Source of the DNA: Tetracentron sinense
Lineage: Eukaryota > Streptophyta > Magnoliopsida > Trochodendrales > Trochodendraceae
NCBI GenBank assembly: GCA_015143295.1
Contig: CM026562.1
Coordinates: forward strand, 5,246,639-5,310,638
DNA length: 64,000 bases
Reading direction: 5' to 3'
Positions 34,951-44,998 of this stretch are shown in pieces. Under the pieces are notes generated by a model. It was not told where the DNA came from. It searched no databases and saw nothing but the letters and a program-made list of their open reading frames with translations. The translations under genes were made by a program, and so were the position numbers. Within the stretch, counting starts at the first letter, position 1. Each line of letters opens with the position of its first letter.

Positions 34951-35730
34951 GGTATTAATAGGGGTGGCAATTGAGCTGGACTGGCCCGAAGCCCAATTGT
35001 TCGGCCCGAAGTTTAGGTGGGCTGAGCCTTCCATACTTTGGGTTGGGCTGAGTTTGGACAAGAATATAAGCCCAAAGTTGATATTGAGCTGAGCTTGGGC
35101 TGCCATTAATTCAACCCAAATTCAGCTAGGCCCGAATTTTTAAAAAAAATTATATATTATAAATAATATATATAGTATATATGAAGAGAGAGAAAACGCC
35201 CACAGTTCAACACTTGACTTGGCATTTCCATTTACTATCCATGATGGTTACTTGTTTAAAGGTAACCAACTTTGTGTGTCAGAAGGATCTCTACGAGAGC
35301 AAATTATTTGGGAGCTACATGGTGGTGGACTCGGAGGACATTGGGGTCATGATAAAACTTTGGAGCAAGTAGCTAATCGGGTATTAATAGGGGTGGCAAT
35401 TGAGCTGGGCTGGCTCGAAGCCCGATTGTTCGACCCGAAGTTTAGGTGGGCTGAGCCTTTCATACTTTGGGTTGGGCTGAGTTTGGACAAGAATATAAGC
35501 CCAAAGTTGATATTGAGCTGAGCTTGGGCTGCCATTAGCTCAACCCAAATTCAGCCAGGCCCGAATTTTTAAAAAATTTATATATTATAAATAATATATA
35601 TAGTATATATGAAGAGAGAGAAAACGCCCACGGTTCAACACTTGACTTGGCATTTCCATTTACTATCCATGATGGTTACTTGTTTAAAGGCAACCAGCTT
35701 TGTGTGTCAGAAGGATCTCTATGAGAGCAA
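34777..35730 (+). repeat. Tandem duplication, 428-429-bp unit, spanning a hAT insertion junction
   Basis: Units begin at TTCAACACTTGACTTGG at 34777 and 35206, and a truncated third at 35634 stops near 35730. Each full unit contains integrase N-terminal sequence plus the hAT left end, including the GGTATTAA target copy. The duplication therefore happened after the hAT insertion. The copies remain very similar. Confidence 0.92.
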
Positions 35731-36166
35731 GTAACCATGGTTCATCTCTTTCACTCTTCTCTCCTCTTTTCCAATTTTTGTTCCATCTTCTTCCCTTTCC
35801 CTTTCCCTTTTCAATCTTCATAGCATACATTGCATAAAGAGAGAAATCCTTGCATGGCTCACGAGCAAGAAGAGCAGTTGGGGCAGTAGCAGCCCAAGTG
35901 GGCACCCCAAAAAAGGCCCCACAAAACGAAAGACCCCATTTTTTAAGCATACTTTGGGCCTGAACTCAGTCTACTTTGGGCCAGCCCGAACTCAATCTAC
36001 TTTGGCCTAGCCCGAACTCGGCCCAAAGCCCAATATTATTTGTGAGCCAAGCTTGGGCTTGGCTGGGGTGCTTGGGCCGAGATTGGGCTGGGCTAAGCTG
36101 GGACTAAGGTTTTGAACTTTAGGCTGAGCTTGGGCTAACCCCAGCCTGACCCGATTGTCACCCCTA
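34959..36166. mobile_element. hAT-superfamily MITE of the TAGGGGTG type, enlarged by tandem duplication
   Basis: The left end TAGGGGTGGCAAT and right end ATTGTCACCCCTA pair at 12 of 13 bases. The flanks GGTATTAA (34951-34958) and GGTATTAT (36167-36174) match at 7 of 8. The sides carry many GGGCTGAGC/GCCCGAA words. About 857 bp of the present length comes from the tandem duplication. The ancestral insert was near 350 bp. Confidence 0.88.
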
Positions 36167-36169
36167 GGT

Positions 36170-37230
36170 ATTATTGGTCGTCAATGAGCAAAGATGTTTA
36201 AAGGTTGGTCCGAAGGTGTCGAGTTTGTCAGTATGCCAAGGGACAATCACAAAACACTAGTTTGTACACACCTCTTCCCACTCTCACTACCCCTTAGATC
36301 CATCTTAGCATGGATTTTGTGTTGGGTTTGCCTAGGATAGCTAGGGGTCATGACTGTATATTTGTAGTTGTGGACCATTTCTCGAAGATGGCTCACTGTA
36401 TACCGTGTTCCAAGACAGCGGATGCAGCACATGTGGCTAAATTGTTCTTTAAAGAAATAATTCGACTACATGGTGTCCCATCCACTATAGTTTCAGATCG
36501 AGATGTCATGTTTGTGAGACATTTTTGGCGAACACTTTGGAATAAGTTGCGAACCCAGATGCAGTATTCAAGCACATGCCATCACCTCTCGTTATGTCCC
36601 TGTCTTGAACTTCTGAATTACCAATTGGCTTTTCGCCTCCCCTATTATCGTACTTCTTCTTTGGCTATGGCTATTAGTATTGGACAAATAGAGGTGGTTA
36701 ATAGGAGCATGGGAAACCTTTTTCGTTGTATAGTGCGCGATTATGTGAAGATGTAGGATATGGTATTACCCCAAGCAGAAATTGCTTACAACAATTTTGT
36801 CAAAAGGACTACGAAGAAGAATCCATTTGAGGTTGCACATGGGCACAAGCCACAACATGTTGTTGACTTAGTTCCTTTACATCATGATGCAAGGAAATGT
36901 GAGGCTTATGCAGATCATATCAGCCGTATTCATGCCGAAGTATGTGATGCTATTAGAAAGAGCGATGAGCATTATCTAAGGGATTCTAATCAGCGGCGAG
37001 CCGGCAACAAACCAAAGAATTTAAGGAGGTGGATCAAGTCATGGTGCACTTGAAGAAAGAAAAATTTCCTCGTGGTACTTATCACAAATTGAAGTCTAGG
37101 AAGATTGGACCATGCAAAATTATTAAGAAGATTAGTGTCAATGCTTATATTGTGAATTTGCCTGATGAACTTCAAATCGGTCCCATTTTTAATGTGGTTC
37201 ATCTGTTTGACTTACATGGTTTTGATTAAG
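36170..37230 (+). pseudogene. Chromovirus integrase core and GPY/F region
   Basis: The catalytic core starts with SMDFVLGLPRIARGHD and VVVDHFSKMAHC (first Asp), continues with STIVSDRDVMF (second Asp) and has a decayed middle. The Glu lies in GQIEVVNRSMGNL. AEIAYNNFVKRTTKKNPFEV and the C-terminal MVHLKKEKFPRGTYHKLKSR, IGPCKI, NAYIVNLPDELQI follow. One stop at 36753 and a frame change near 37050 interrupt it. The DDE triad is otherwise recognisable. Confidence 0.85.
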
Positions 37231-37259
37231 AACCAAGCCAACCAACAACGGCAGATTGG

Positions 37260-37490
37260 GCAGAGTAGCTTCCTAAGAAGCCAAAATACGTGATTGAAGA
37301 CATTCTTGATATGAAGGAAGTTATATCACGACGTGATAATCAATATCGACGTTTTCTTATCAAGTCATTGGGTAAACCTTCAAGTGAAAGCCCCTGCTAA
37401 GGAAGACCTAAAACAATTGGATCCAGTCATCTATGATCAGTATAAACATGTTTTCTCGTTGGAGCCGAGATCTCTCCAACCTAGAGGGAT
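37260..37490 (+). pseudogene. Chromodomain-like C-terminus of the chromovirus integrase
   Basis: PKYVIEDILDMKEVISRRDN and QYRRFLIKSLGKP match the start of plant chromovirus chromodomains. It runs in shifted frames to LKQLDPVIYDQYKHVF and LEPRSLQPRGIDVG just before the 3' LTR. The aromatic/Trp residues of the second half are not readable. Chromodomains are thought to steer integration to particular chromatin. Confidence 0.7.
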
Positions 37491-38693
37491 TGATGTAGGA
37501 GCATTAATATTATGCTGACTAAAGGAGTTTGTGTCAATATGTTAGTCTTGGTAAAGTCAAATGGTCAAAGTAAAGGTAAAGTCAAATGGTCAAAGTATGG
37601 GAAACGTGTGTCAAGTCAATATTTCTAGAAGCTGTAGACAAGGTTGTTAAATCGTAATCGAATCGTAAAATCGTTTTATGACATATTCAATTCAAATCAA
37701 ATCGAGACTCAAATCGTAAATCGTAAAATTCAATCCATTTTAAAAAATTATTAAAAAACATTTAATAAATCAGAAAATAGAATAATCCATTATCCAAAAG
37801 ATTTCATTCATATCTATTGATAAAAGAAATTAATTAACATTTCATTGCACACACTATACAAAACGTGAATGGACTCTATAAAATGAAACATAACCCCCAA
37901 TATCGTCAAGATAAATCAATAAAAGTAAACTCATATAATCATGTTCATTTAAGATCAAGTATCAAAAAACTTGTACAATCAAAAAGACTAATAAAATAAA
38001 CTATCAAATTATCCCAAAATCCAACTCTCCAACTCCATCATCTTTCTTATTCCTCATTTCTTCTCTTTTCTTTCTCTATTTTATTCTAATTTCAAAGCTA
38101 CAAAGTGAAAACCCAAATAAGGGTTCCGTAACAAGAGTTTTCATGTTTCTTCTCTCTTTTTAAGACATAAAATACATTTAAAAAATTGAAAGAATAAAAA
38201 AAAAAAATTAATATCGGTTCGTAACATGGGTTTCATGCTCGAATCACAAGAATCATACTATTTGAATCATAAATCGCAATATGAATTACAAATCGAATAA
38301 GATTTACTCAATTAAGATTTTCACTTGTGATTTGAATAGTTTTGCCTGGGATTCGATTCAAATTGTAGGATTTGAATCACAAATCGCAAAGATTTAACAA
38401 CCATGGTTGTAGGAACTTGAGAAGATGTAATCATTTCTAGAAGAATGTCTAAGAAGTTGAAGAGTCAAGTCTAGGACTTGTATGCATTTAGTGTATCTAG
38501 AATGTTCCAAGAGGTCTATAAATAGTAATGTACTCATGACATTTAAGATATCAATGAACTTAGCCTTGAGTTGTCTACTCAATATCATCTGTATCTTCTA
38601 GATATTGTAGTTATCTTATCTAGTCCCTCATTCACTCACTTCTTTGAATCCTAACAAGCCAATTCGTTGGCTGGTTTATCAATTGTTGTGTCA
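37491..38693 (+). repeat. 3' LTR of the chromovirus, interrupted by a hAT element
   Basis: 37491-37638 and 38406-38693 together correspond to the 5' LTR at 30366-30786, from TGATGTAGGAGC to GTTGTGTCA. TATAAATAG recurs at 38517-38525. Confidence 0.88.
37639..38405. mobile_element. hAT-superfamily MITE, 767 bp, in the 3' LTR
   Basis: The left end CAAGGTTGTTAAATC and right end GATTTAACAACCATG pair at 14 of 15 bases. The flanks GCTGTAGA (37631-37638) and GTTGTAGG (38406-38413) match at 6 of 8, and the uninterrupted 5' LTR reads GTTGTAGG at this point, confirming the insertion site. Subterminal AATCGTAAATCG/GATTCGATT words are abundant. Confidence 0.9.
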
Positions 38694-38785
38694 AGGCTGC
38701 ATATGTCTTTGGTAGGAAATTAAGACATCACAAAACCAGGATCAAATCCTGGAACTATGAGGTTTTTCTAAGGGTATGAGAAAAG

Positions 38786-39459
38786 CAATGTAGTTAAGGC
38801 ATTTGGCAACAGTGGGCAAGTGATGCTTAGACAGAATTTAGGCAACTAAAATTTTAAATAATTAATTAACCTTATAATTATTTAGTTGCTTTTTAATCCA
38901 CTCTAGCATTAATTAATTAAATCTGTATTGATTAATCAATGCAGTTGAATTCAGTTTATCCATATTATTTGAAAGCAAATATTAGCATTGACCTGAGACC
39001 ATTGTAGATACTTCAAGGCCTTCGTAACATTAATAAAAACTTCATAAAGCGCCCTTTGTTTTCTATGGTTGTTTCGAGAAGAAGGAGAAAAATAAGCCAG
39101 CTGAAGGAGGAGGAGGGGGGACAACGACAGGGACTTTGCCAATCTTTGCATTGAATCAGCTTGGTCATAGGTGGAATAAGGATAGAGTGAGCAGACGAAA
39201 CAGAGGGTCTCTCAAACCCTAAAAAAAGTAGAGGAGAGAGAGAGAGAGAGGGATTGAAGGGATCAAATTTGTTGAGAGCGAGAGAGGGGAGAGAAACATT
39301 GCTAGGCAAGGACCATTTTTTCCTTTTACTTTCTTCTTCTTGCAACCGCCTAGTGCCTTATCGCCCAGGCGATCGCCTAGAACCTAACCAACCTAGATCC
39401 CAAATTAGGGGCGTTTTTTGCCTAGTCACATATGCCCAGATGACACCTTGACTACCATG
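38786..39459. mobile_element. hAT-superfamily MITE related to the element at 33305, 674 bp
   Basis: The termini CAATGTAGTTAAGG and CCTTGACTACCATG are degenerate versions of the CAGTGTAGTCAAGG TIR. The flanks GAGAAAAG and CAGAAAAC share 6 of 8 bases. CGATCGCCTAG words lie near the right end. It interrupts the LINE ORF2. Its interior differs from its relative and includes a (GA)n run near 39235-39250. Confidence 0.75.
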
Positions 39460-39713
39460 CAGAAAACAAGGAGTGGTTTACAAAGATCACTTTACTTGGA
39501 TGGAAAGGAGTCCCTTTTAGGTGTTGATTGAATTACAAGAGTTGAAGGAGGGGCCTTACTCTTTTATTCTTAAGGTGGGATTATGATGAAGACATAAATC
39601 TAGAGTCCAATGGTTAAAAGTAGCGGACAGAAGATCAACATTCTTTCATGCGTGTGCAAATGCTAGAAGAAAACAAAATTACATCAATAGGATTAAGGTG
39701 GGTGGGAAAACTC

Positions 39714-39881
39714 TTTTTTTTTATTGGTAAATGCACAAGATATATTAAAAAGAAGAACCAAAATATAAAGGCATGAAAGCACTAACAGCTAGAGTTTACA
39801 AGCAAATAAACTCAAATGCAACTAAAAGTGGTCATCATGGTCTCTTAGCTAAATACACGGTTCTCAACCCAATATCTCCCA
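39714..39881 (-). mobile_element. Very short L1 3' tail insertion with 19-bp TSD
   Basis: A 168-bp insert reads on the minus strand to TTTACCAATAAAAAAAAA, an L1-type 3' end. It is flanked by exact 19-bp copies of AAGGTGGGTGGGAAAACTC (39695-39713 and 39882-39900). Removing it restores the surrounding LINE text. A severe 5' truncation by target-primed reverse transcription explains it. Confidence 0.9.
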
Positions 39882-39899
39882 AAGGTGGGTGGGAAAACT

Positions 39900-40121
39900 C
39901 GTTGGGCAGGAAGATGATATTTTTAGGGAGGTTATCTCCTTTTAAGATATTCTTTATTCTTTGTGGGGATCTCTAGACCCACTCTAATGGGTTGGAGTTC
40001 TCTTAGTTGTCGTTGAGCAGGAAGATGATATTTTTAGGGAGGTTATCTCCTTTTAAGAAATTCTTTATTCTTCGTGGGAATCTCTAGACCCACTCTAATG
40101 GGTTGGAGTTCTCTTAGTCGG
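39900..40121 (+). repeat. 111-bp tandem duplication in the LINE ORF2
   Basis: Two copies of a 111-bp block start at CGTTGGGCAGGAAGATG (39900) and CGTTGAGCAGGAAGATG (40011). They differ at only a few bases. 111 is a multiple of three, so the duplication kept the frame. Confidence 0.9.
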
Positions 40122-40910
40122 ATGATATGAAGGTTAGGTTGTTAGAAAGGAGTATTGAGGAGGAAGAGGCTTGGTAGGCAGTCTCTTGCTTGGGCTTGGG
40201 GTGACAAAGCTCTGGGTTCAGACGGTTTATCACTTGCCTTCTATTCTTGCTTAGACACAGTGAATGGATACTTTATGAAGATGTTGGGAGAATTCCATCA
40301 GAGGTGGAAGTGGAATAAGGCGGCAAATGCAATAATCATCTCCCTTGTGCCCAAAATTGTAGATACCAAAGATATGAAAGAGAAAGAGTTTAAAGTCTAA
40401 CAACCGCACAAGCAGTGTTTACAAGACAGTGGCAACGTAAATCTCTTCCAGGCTCAAAGTGCCCAATGAAAGGTGGTATGAGATTACCAATGGGCATCTG
40501 TCACCAGTAGGCAGCCCATAAATGGGGGTCTTAATCACTAGTGAACGAATTGATTCATGGTGATCCTTTGTCAAAAAGATATAGAGAATGCATACAATGA
40601 TGTTGGTTGGTCTTTTCTAGAATATATGTTTGGTGGGATGGAGTTTGGAATTACATGACGAGGGTGAATTCGTGAGGGTTTGTATCTACTTCACCAGCTC
40701 TAGGGGGCCCCAATAGGGATGTCCGCTCTCTCCCCTCTTGTTCATCATGGTAGTTGAGGCTTTTAGCAAAATGACGTCTAAAACAGAAAGCCCATGATGT
40801 ATCAAGGGTCTTCAGGTAGGATCACGAAGACTAGAGATTTGTCACCTCCAATACCCAGATGGTATGGTGGTGTTGTTTATGTTTCCAGAGAGAACGTTGC
40901 GAATTTCAGG

Positions 40911-41509
40911 ACGATCATAAAAGAAAAAAAATGGGATTGCCCAGATATATATTTTTTCCCAATCAAAAAAATTTTGCTTGTAAGAGAAAGACGGTATGTT
41001 GCTACAGGTTTATCCTTGGCCGCATGGGGAATTCGCTTGTAGGTTTAAAAGTAAAGTAAATTTCAAAATATGGTTCTAGCTTACGATAGCTTATAGTGTA
41101 ATGCATATTTCATCAATCGATCTAATTTTCTACGAACAGATGATTTGAATAACGAGGAGAAAAACACAGAAGTCAATACAATCAATTCAAACGAAATGAT
41201 GAGAAGATGAAAAACAAAATACATAGAAGATTCTCACCCAATGCTGTGATTGTTCTTCTCGGCCTCATTCCTTTCCCCTCGAATCGATCGATCAGGAGAT
41301 TGAAAGGGGTTTCTTCATCGTTGTGTGCGAAACAGGCTAATTGGGAAGGCAGGTGTGGTTGTAATTTGTCCTCCCTTTCATTTAAAATACCGAGTTGCCC
41401 TAACTTTACGTATATATCTCTCGCACACAAAAGGTATTCCGTTAGATCTCGTATGGATTGCTATTTATATTAGGAAACAATGGAATACTGGTTTTCTTAA
41501 TTATATATT
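40911..41509. other. Unassigned sequence
   Basis: Short overlapping open frames (82-88 codons) occur at 41182-41573 on both strands without a recognised domain. The DNA next to the Helitron-like cluster is otherwise ordinary. Confidence 0.35.
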
Positions 41510-41893
41510 ACTAGCAGGTGGCGCGTGCGATGCACGTGAGAGCGATGGGAAGGAGTTAACGACACCTTATTGAACTCGCTAGTGGCACGTGCAATGCACG
41601 TGAGAGCTAGGGGAATGAGTTAACCACAGTTAGTAGGAATTAAAAGGGGCACATGTTAACCCACAGGTGTGATTGAACTCTTCCCAAGGTCAATCACGAT
41701 TGGCTATGATTCTAAATAGATAGATGGCAAGTGGTAGTTTAGGAATTAAAGTAAAGCATTAAATCAAAGGCAATGGTAGTTTGGGAATTAAAGTAAAACA
41801 TTGAATCAATGTTTTGTTTTTATATAAGGGTAATTTAGGAATTTCAAAAAAATCATCTACGCATGCCTCTCGCATTATAATAGTAAATAAGAT
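41510..41893 (-). mobile_element. Helitron-like non-autonomous element (minus strand)
   Basis: The minus strand starts TCTTATTTACTATTATAATG, typical of plant Helitron 5' ends. It finishes with a CGTGC/GCACG hairpin followed by CCACCTGCTAGT, that is a hairpin about 10 bp before a CTRRT end at 41510-41514. A second degenerate 3' end of the same type lies at about 41577-41605. The expected T after CTAGT is not present (A instead). Confidence 0.6.
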
Positions 41894-41897
41894 AAAG

Positions 41898-42190
41898 ACT
41901 AGCAGGTGGCACATGCGATGCACGCGAGAGCAAAGGGAAAGAGTTAACCACGGTTAATAGGAGTTAAAAGGGACACGTGTTGACTTGCTGGTGTGATTGA
42001 ACTCTCCCCGAGTTCAATTGCAATTGACTGTGATTCTATTCTTTAAATAGATAAGGGGTACTTTGGGAATTACAATAAAACATTAACATATTAAAGTATA
42101 ACATTGAATCAAAGTTTTGTTTTATATAAGGATAGTTTGGGAATTTCAAAAAATCAGGTTACGCCTAGACCCTCCCACATTATCTCTTCT
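41898..42190 (-). mobile_element. Second Helitron-like element (minus strand)
   Basis: Its 3' end ACTAGCAGGTGGCACATGCG (plus-strand view) closely repeats the end at 41510. The interior shares GTTAACCACGGTTAATAGG and GGGAATTACAATAAAACATT with the first copy. Its 5' end meets the next element at a short palindrome near 42187-42207. Confidence 0.55.
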
Positions 42191-42805
42191 ATGCCATAAT
42201 GAGAGAAGCCCCCCAAATGATGGAAATTCCCAAACTACTCCCGTAGTCAATTCTCAAACTACTCTTAAATACAAACCTTATAAATCTTCCTTCATTTAAT
42301 GTTTTACTTAATTTCCAAATTACCCATTTCTCATTTACAATCTACCGAACAACCCCTTTCTCATCTACAATCTACCAAACTATCACGCCTTTCTCAAACC
42401 GTAGCCTGATTTTTGATAAATTCCCAAACTACCCCCTTTTAAAACCGTAGCCTAATTTTTGATAAATTTCCAAACTACCCCTTTCTCATCTACAATCTGT
42501 TTAAAATTATAAATTCTCAAACTACCCTTAAGACAAAACCTTGATTTAATGTTTTACTTAATTCTCAAACTATCCTTTTCTCATCTACACCTCTTGACGC
42601 TTCTTAACTGTGGTTAAAATTCACCCACCTCAAACTACCTGTTTCTCATCAATTGCACCCACAGGGTAGTACGTGTCACTTTTGACACACCTTAATTGTG
42701 ATTAAAATTCACTCACCTCTAGGTTTCCCCAGTCGCTCTCCCCCACCCCTCTCTCTCACATGCATCGGACTGTACACATGTGCAGCACGCATGCCTTCCA
42801 CTAGT
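42190..42805 (+). mobile_element. Third Helitron-like element (plus strand), head-to-head with the second
   Basis: It starts near TCTATGCCATAATGAGAGAA and ends CACGCATGCCTTCCACTAGT after a small hairpin, a CTRRT end at 42801-42805. The interior is the inverse-oriented equivalent of the first two (TTCCCAAACTACTC, TTAATGTTTTACTTAATT). Copies of AATTCCCAAACTACCC occur four or more times. Confidence 0.5.
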
Positions 42806-43011
42806 AATAGTAAAGATAAATAGGAAAAATGAATAGATTGTTGTTTTATTAGGAACTATGGAATATTACTTTTTATCAATTAAAAAAAGGAGGGAAAATA
42901 TTCAAAAAAAAAATAAAAACAAATAATAAATATAAAATAATTTAAATAAATCAATTCTTGTAATCAATATATACATGTAAATGATAAGAAATTTTGAAAT
43001 CATATCAAAAT

Positions 43012-43797
43012 GGGTTTTTTTTTGTGAAAAACCACTATATTTTCAGCTATTTGTAAATACCCCTTGAATTTTGTGAATTTGTATTATAGTCCATTTATAA
43101 ACTTTGCAAATCTACCCTTCAATTCAAAAGTTATGCACGCCTTTATAGGTTATCACGTGTTCCATTTATCCCCCTTTAATCGGGATTAAGCTTAATTGAC
43201 CTAAGGTTAATATTTTTTATAAAAAAATCTAAAAATCAAGGTTAGATGGATTAACCCTAAAGGTGAATGAATCTTAACTATAGCTAGTGGGTGTTAAAAG
43301 AGACACATAGTAACTTGTAGAGCTTCCTTTAACTATGGTTAAGCATAATCAATCTAAGGTTAATATTTTTCTTCTTCTAAAAACCAAGGTCAGATGCATG
43401 AACCTTAAGGATGAATGAATCTTAACCATAGTTAATGAGTGTTAAAAGTGACATGTGGCAGCTTGTTCAGCCTCCTTTAACTGTGGTTAAGCATAATCAA
43501 CCTAAACTTTTTTTTCTAAAAAAGTTCAACGGGTGAATCCTATGGGTGAGTGAATCTTAACCACAATTCGTGGGTTCCAAGCACTTCTCTTGTGAAAAGT
43601 TTTTACAAATCTCTTTCAAATACAAAAAGGTTGCAAGGTCATTTCATAAAAAAAATTAACATCGGTTAACTAACTTTTGGATGGAAGGGTGGATATGCAA
43701 AAGTTTTAAAAGTTAGTAGACTATAATACAAAATCACAAAACATAAGGGGGTATTTACAAATAGTTGAAAAGATGAGTGGTTTTTCACAAAAAACCA
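43012..43797. mobile_element. MULE-like long-TIR element, 9-bp TSD (8 of 9)
   Basis: Both ends carry long inverted repeats of about 80-90 bp: GGGTTTTTTTTTGTGAAAAA with CAGCTATTTGTAAATACCCC on the left, the inverse on the right ending CACAAAAAACCA. The flanks TATCAAAAT and TATCAATAT match at 8 of 9, the target length of Mutator-like elements. No transposase. Confidence 0.75.
43140..43570. repeat. Three tandem units of about 136-148 bp inside the MULE-like element
   Basis: GTGAATGAATCTTAACYATAG recurs at about 43263, 43410 and 43546 together with CTTTAACTRTGGTTAAGCAT and AAACCAAGGT. The units hold short TTAACCATGG-like inverted words. Confidence 0.75.
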
Positions 43798-43830
43798 TAT
43801 CAATATGAGGATTGAACCACAATATGCATA

Positions 43831-44181
43831 GGAGTCAAATCCTCTACGTTGATAACTGGATTTGCCAAATCCAGTTATCACCCTTTGAGGTGGCCACGTG
43901 TCCCCCTTGACACCCCTTAATTGTGGTTTAGATTCACCTACCCATCCTTTGTTTTAAGAAAAAAAATATTAATTATATTTTTTAAAATTAAAAAACTGTT
44001 TTTAGGGTTTCTTTAATATTAAATTATTAAAAAAATAGAATTAATATTTTTTTCTAAAAACTAAGGATGGGTGGGTGAACCCTAGGGGTGGGTGAATCTG
44101 AACCATAGTTTAAGGGGTGTCAAGGGGGACACGTAGCCACCTCAAAGGGTGATAACCGGATTTGCGTAGAGGATTTGATTC
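43831..44181. mobile_element. Long-TIR MITE, about 350 bp
   Basis: The left arm GTCAAATCCTCTACG, then CAGTTATCACCCTTTGAGG, GGCCACGTGTCCCCCTTGAC and ACCCCTTAA is mirrored on the right (TTAAGGGGTGTCAAGGGGGA, CACCTCAAAGGGTGATAAC, CGTAGAGGATTTGAT). The left arm also contains a small GGATTTGCCAAATCC palindrome. The target duplication is unclear. Confidence 0.7.
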
Positions 44182-44593
44182 TGAGATTGATCGTGATTAG
44201 TGACAAGGGAGTCAGTCATTTGAGTCTTTGACAACCATTCTCTCCGTGATATCCCAGCCTGGACAGAATAATCAATTGAATATCCTTCGAAAAATGGATG
44301 GTGACGTAGAAATTTGCAAAAGCTTAAATAACTTAACTAAAAAAAATTTGTACTATAAAAGTCATAATTTATTGATAGAATTATTATACGTAATCACATA
44401 CATGAAAAGAAAAAAAGGAGGAAAATATTATAAAATTATGGATAATCTTTCATTATTTATGAAAAGTGTATAATTTTTAATAATGAGAACTATACCATAT
44501 CTCCGGTATTCTCCATTACGTGGGAAGTTTGGTATAGAGATCGAATTAAAAGAAGGTGATTCCAAGCTCGGATTCACTATTAGTCGCACATAA
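44182..44593. other. Unassigned AT-rich sequence
   Basis: An 81-codon Lys/Asn/Tyr-rich open frame (44228-44473) lies here, but it is most likely chance in AT-rich DNA. The last five bases are the left target copy of the solo LTR. Confidence 0.35.
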
Positions 44594-44804
44594 TGTAGCA
44601 CCCCGGACTTTCTATACTTAATGAATACCGTTTTCGTAGTTAATTGGTCTTCCTCGTAGTCTAATTAATAATTAAGGGAGAAATCAGAAATTCCGAAATG
44701 TCAAAAATGTTCATTTTCGAAAGACGAACCCAACGCAAGTTGAATCGTCGAAATCGGACGAGCGAGTCAAAAGATATGGTCAAAACAGTCCAGACCTGTA
44801 GAGC

Positions 44805-44998
44805 ACTGATCGCTCGGTCCAGTCAGCGATCGATCGGTCCAAAACCGATCGATCGGTAGCTATCGCACGGTCAAAAATTTTGTATGGAGAAATTTTTCAG
44901 AGAGTAGTTTTTTGACCGGTCGCTCGGTCAGAGTACCGATCGCTCGGTAGGCAGCCGATCGATCGGTCATAAGCACCGATCGCTCGGTCCCCGTATTT
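44805..44998. repeat. Eight CGATCGnTCGGT motifs in the solo LTR
   Basis: GATCGCTCGGT, CGATCGATCGGT, ATCGCACGGT and GGTCGCTCGGT variants occur eight times in under 200 bp. CCGATCGATCGG is a perfect palindrome, the others are near-palindromes. Confidence 0.88.

Larger units (their letters stand above)
30366..38693 (+). mobile_element. Ty3 chromovirus with nested hAT insertions
   Basis: Two related LTRs bound gag, protease, RT, RNase H, integrase and a chromodomain-like tail in Ty3 order. The primer-binding site matches initiator Met tRNA. Flanking AGGAT (30361-30365) and AGGCT (38694-38698) look like a mutated 5-bp target duplication. All coding parts carry stops or frameshifts. Four later events are visible inside: hAT insertions at 33305, 34959 and 37639, and a 429-bp tandem duplication. 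Confidence 0.88.
29500..40910 (+). mobile_element. L1 LINE (endonuclease and RT remnants) hosting nested insertions
   Basis: The left part (29500-30365) encodes endonuclease landmarks: IISWNLWRLDS, then the MMWDSRFFK and NTRTLRAHMWEELEKIP types. After the chromovirus the ORF2 text resumes at 38698 with AAYVFGRKLRHHKTRIKSWN. It resumes again after a hAT element with VQWLKVADRRSTFFHACANA, and then with RT segments GDKALGSDGLSLAF and KAANAIIISLVPK (40200-40370), ENAYNDVGWSFLEYM (about 40576-40620) and SPLLFIMVVEAFS (about 40730). It fades near 40910, just after a decayed equivalent of the catalytic YADD region. Many stops. Confidence 0.8.

Noticed and set aside
37665..38405. Independent satellite of AATCGTA repeats
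   Set aside because: The region has TIRs and an empty site confirmed by the other LTR, so it is one hAT insertion.
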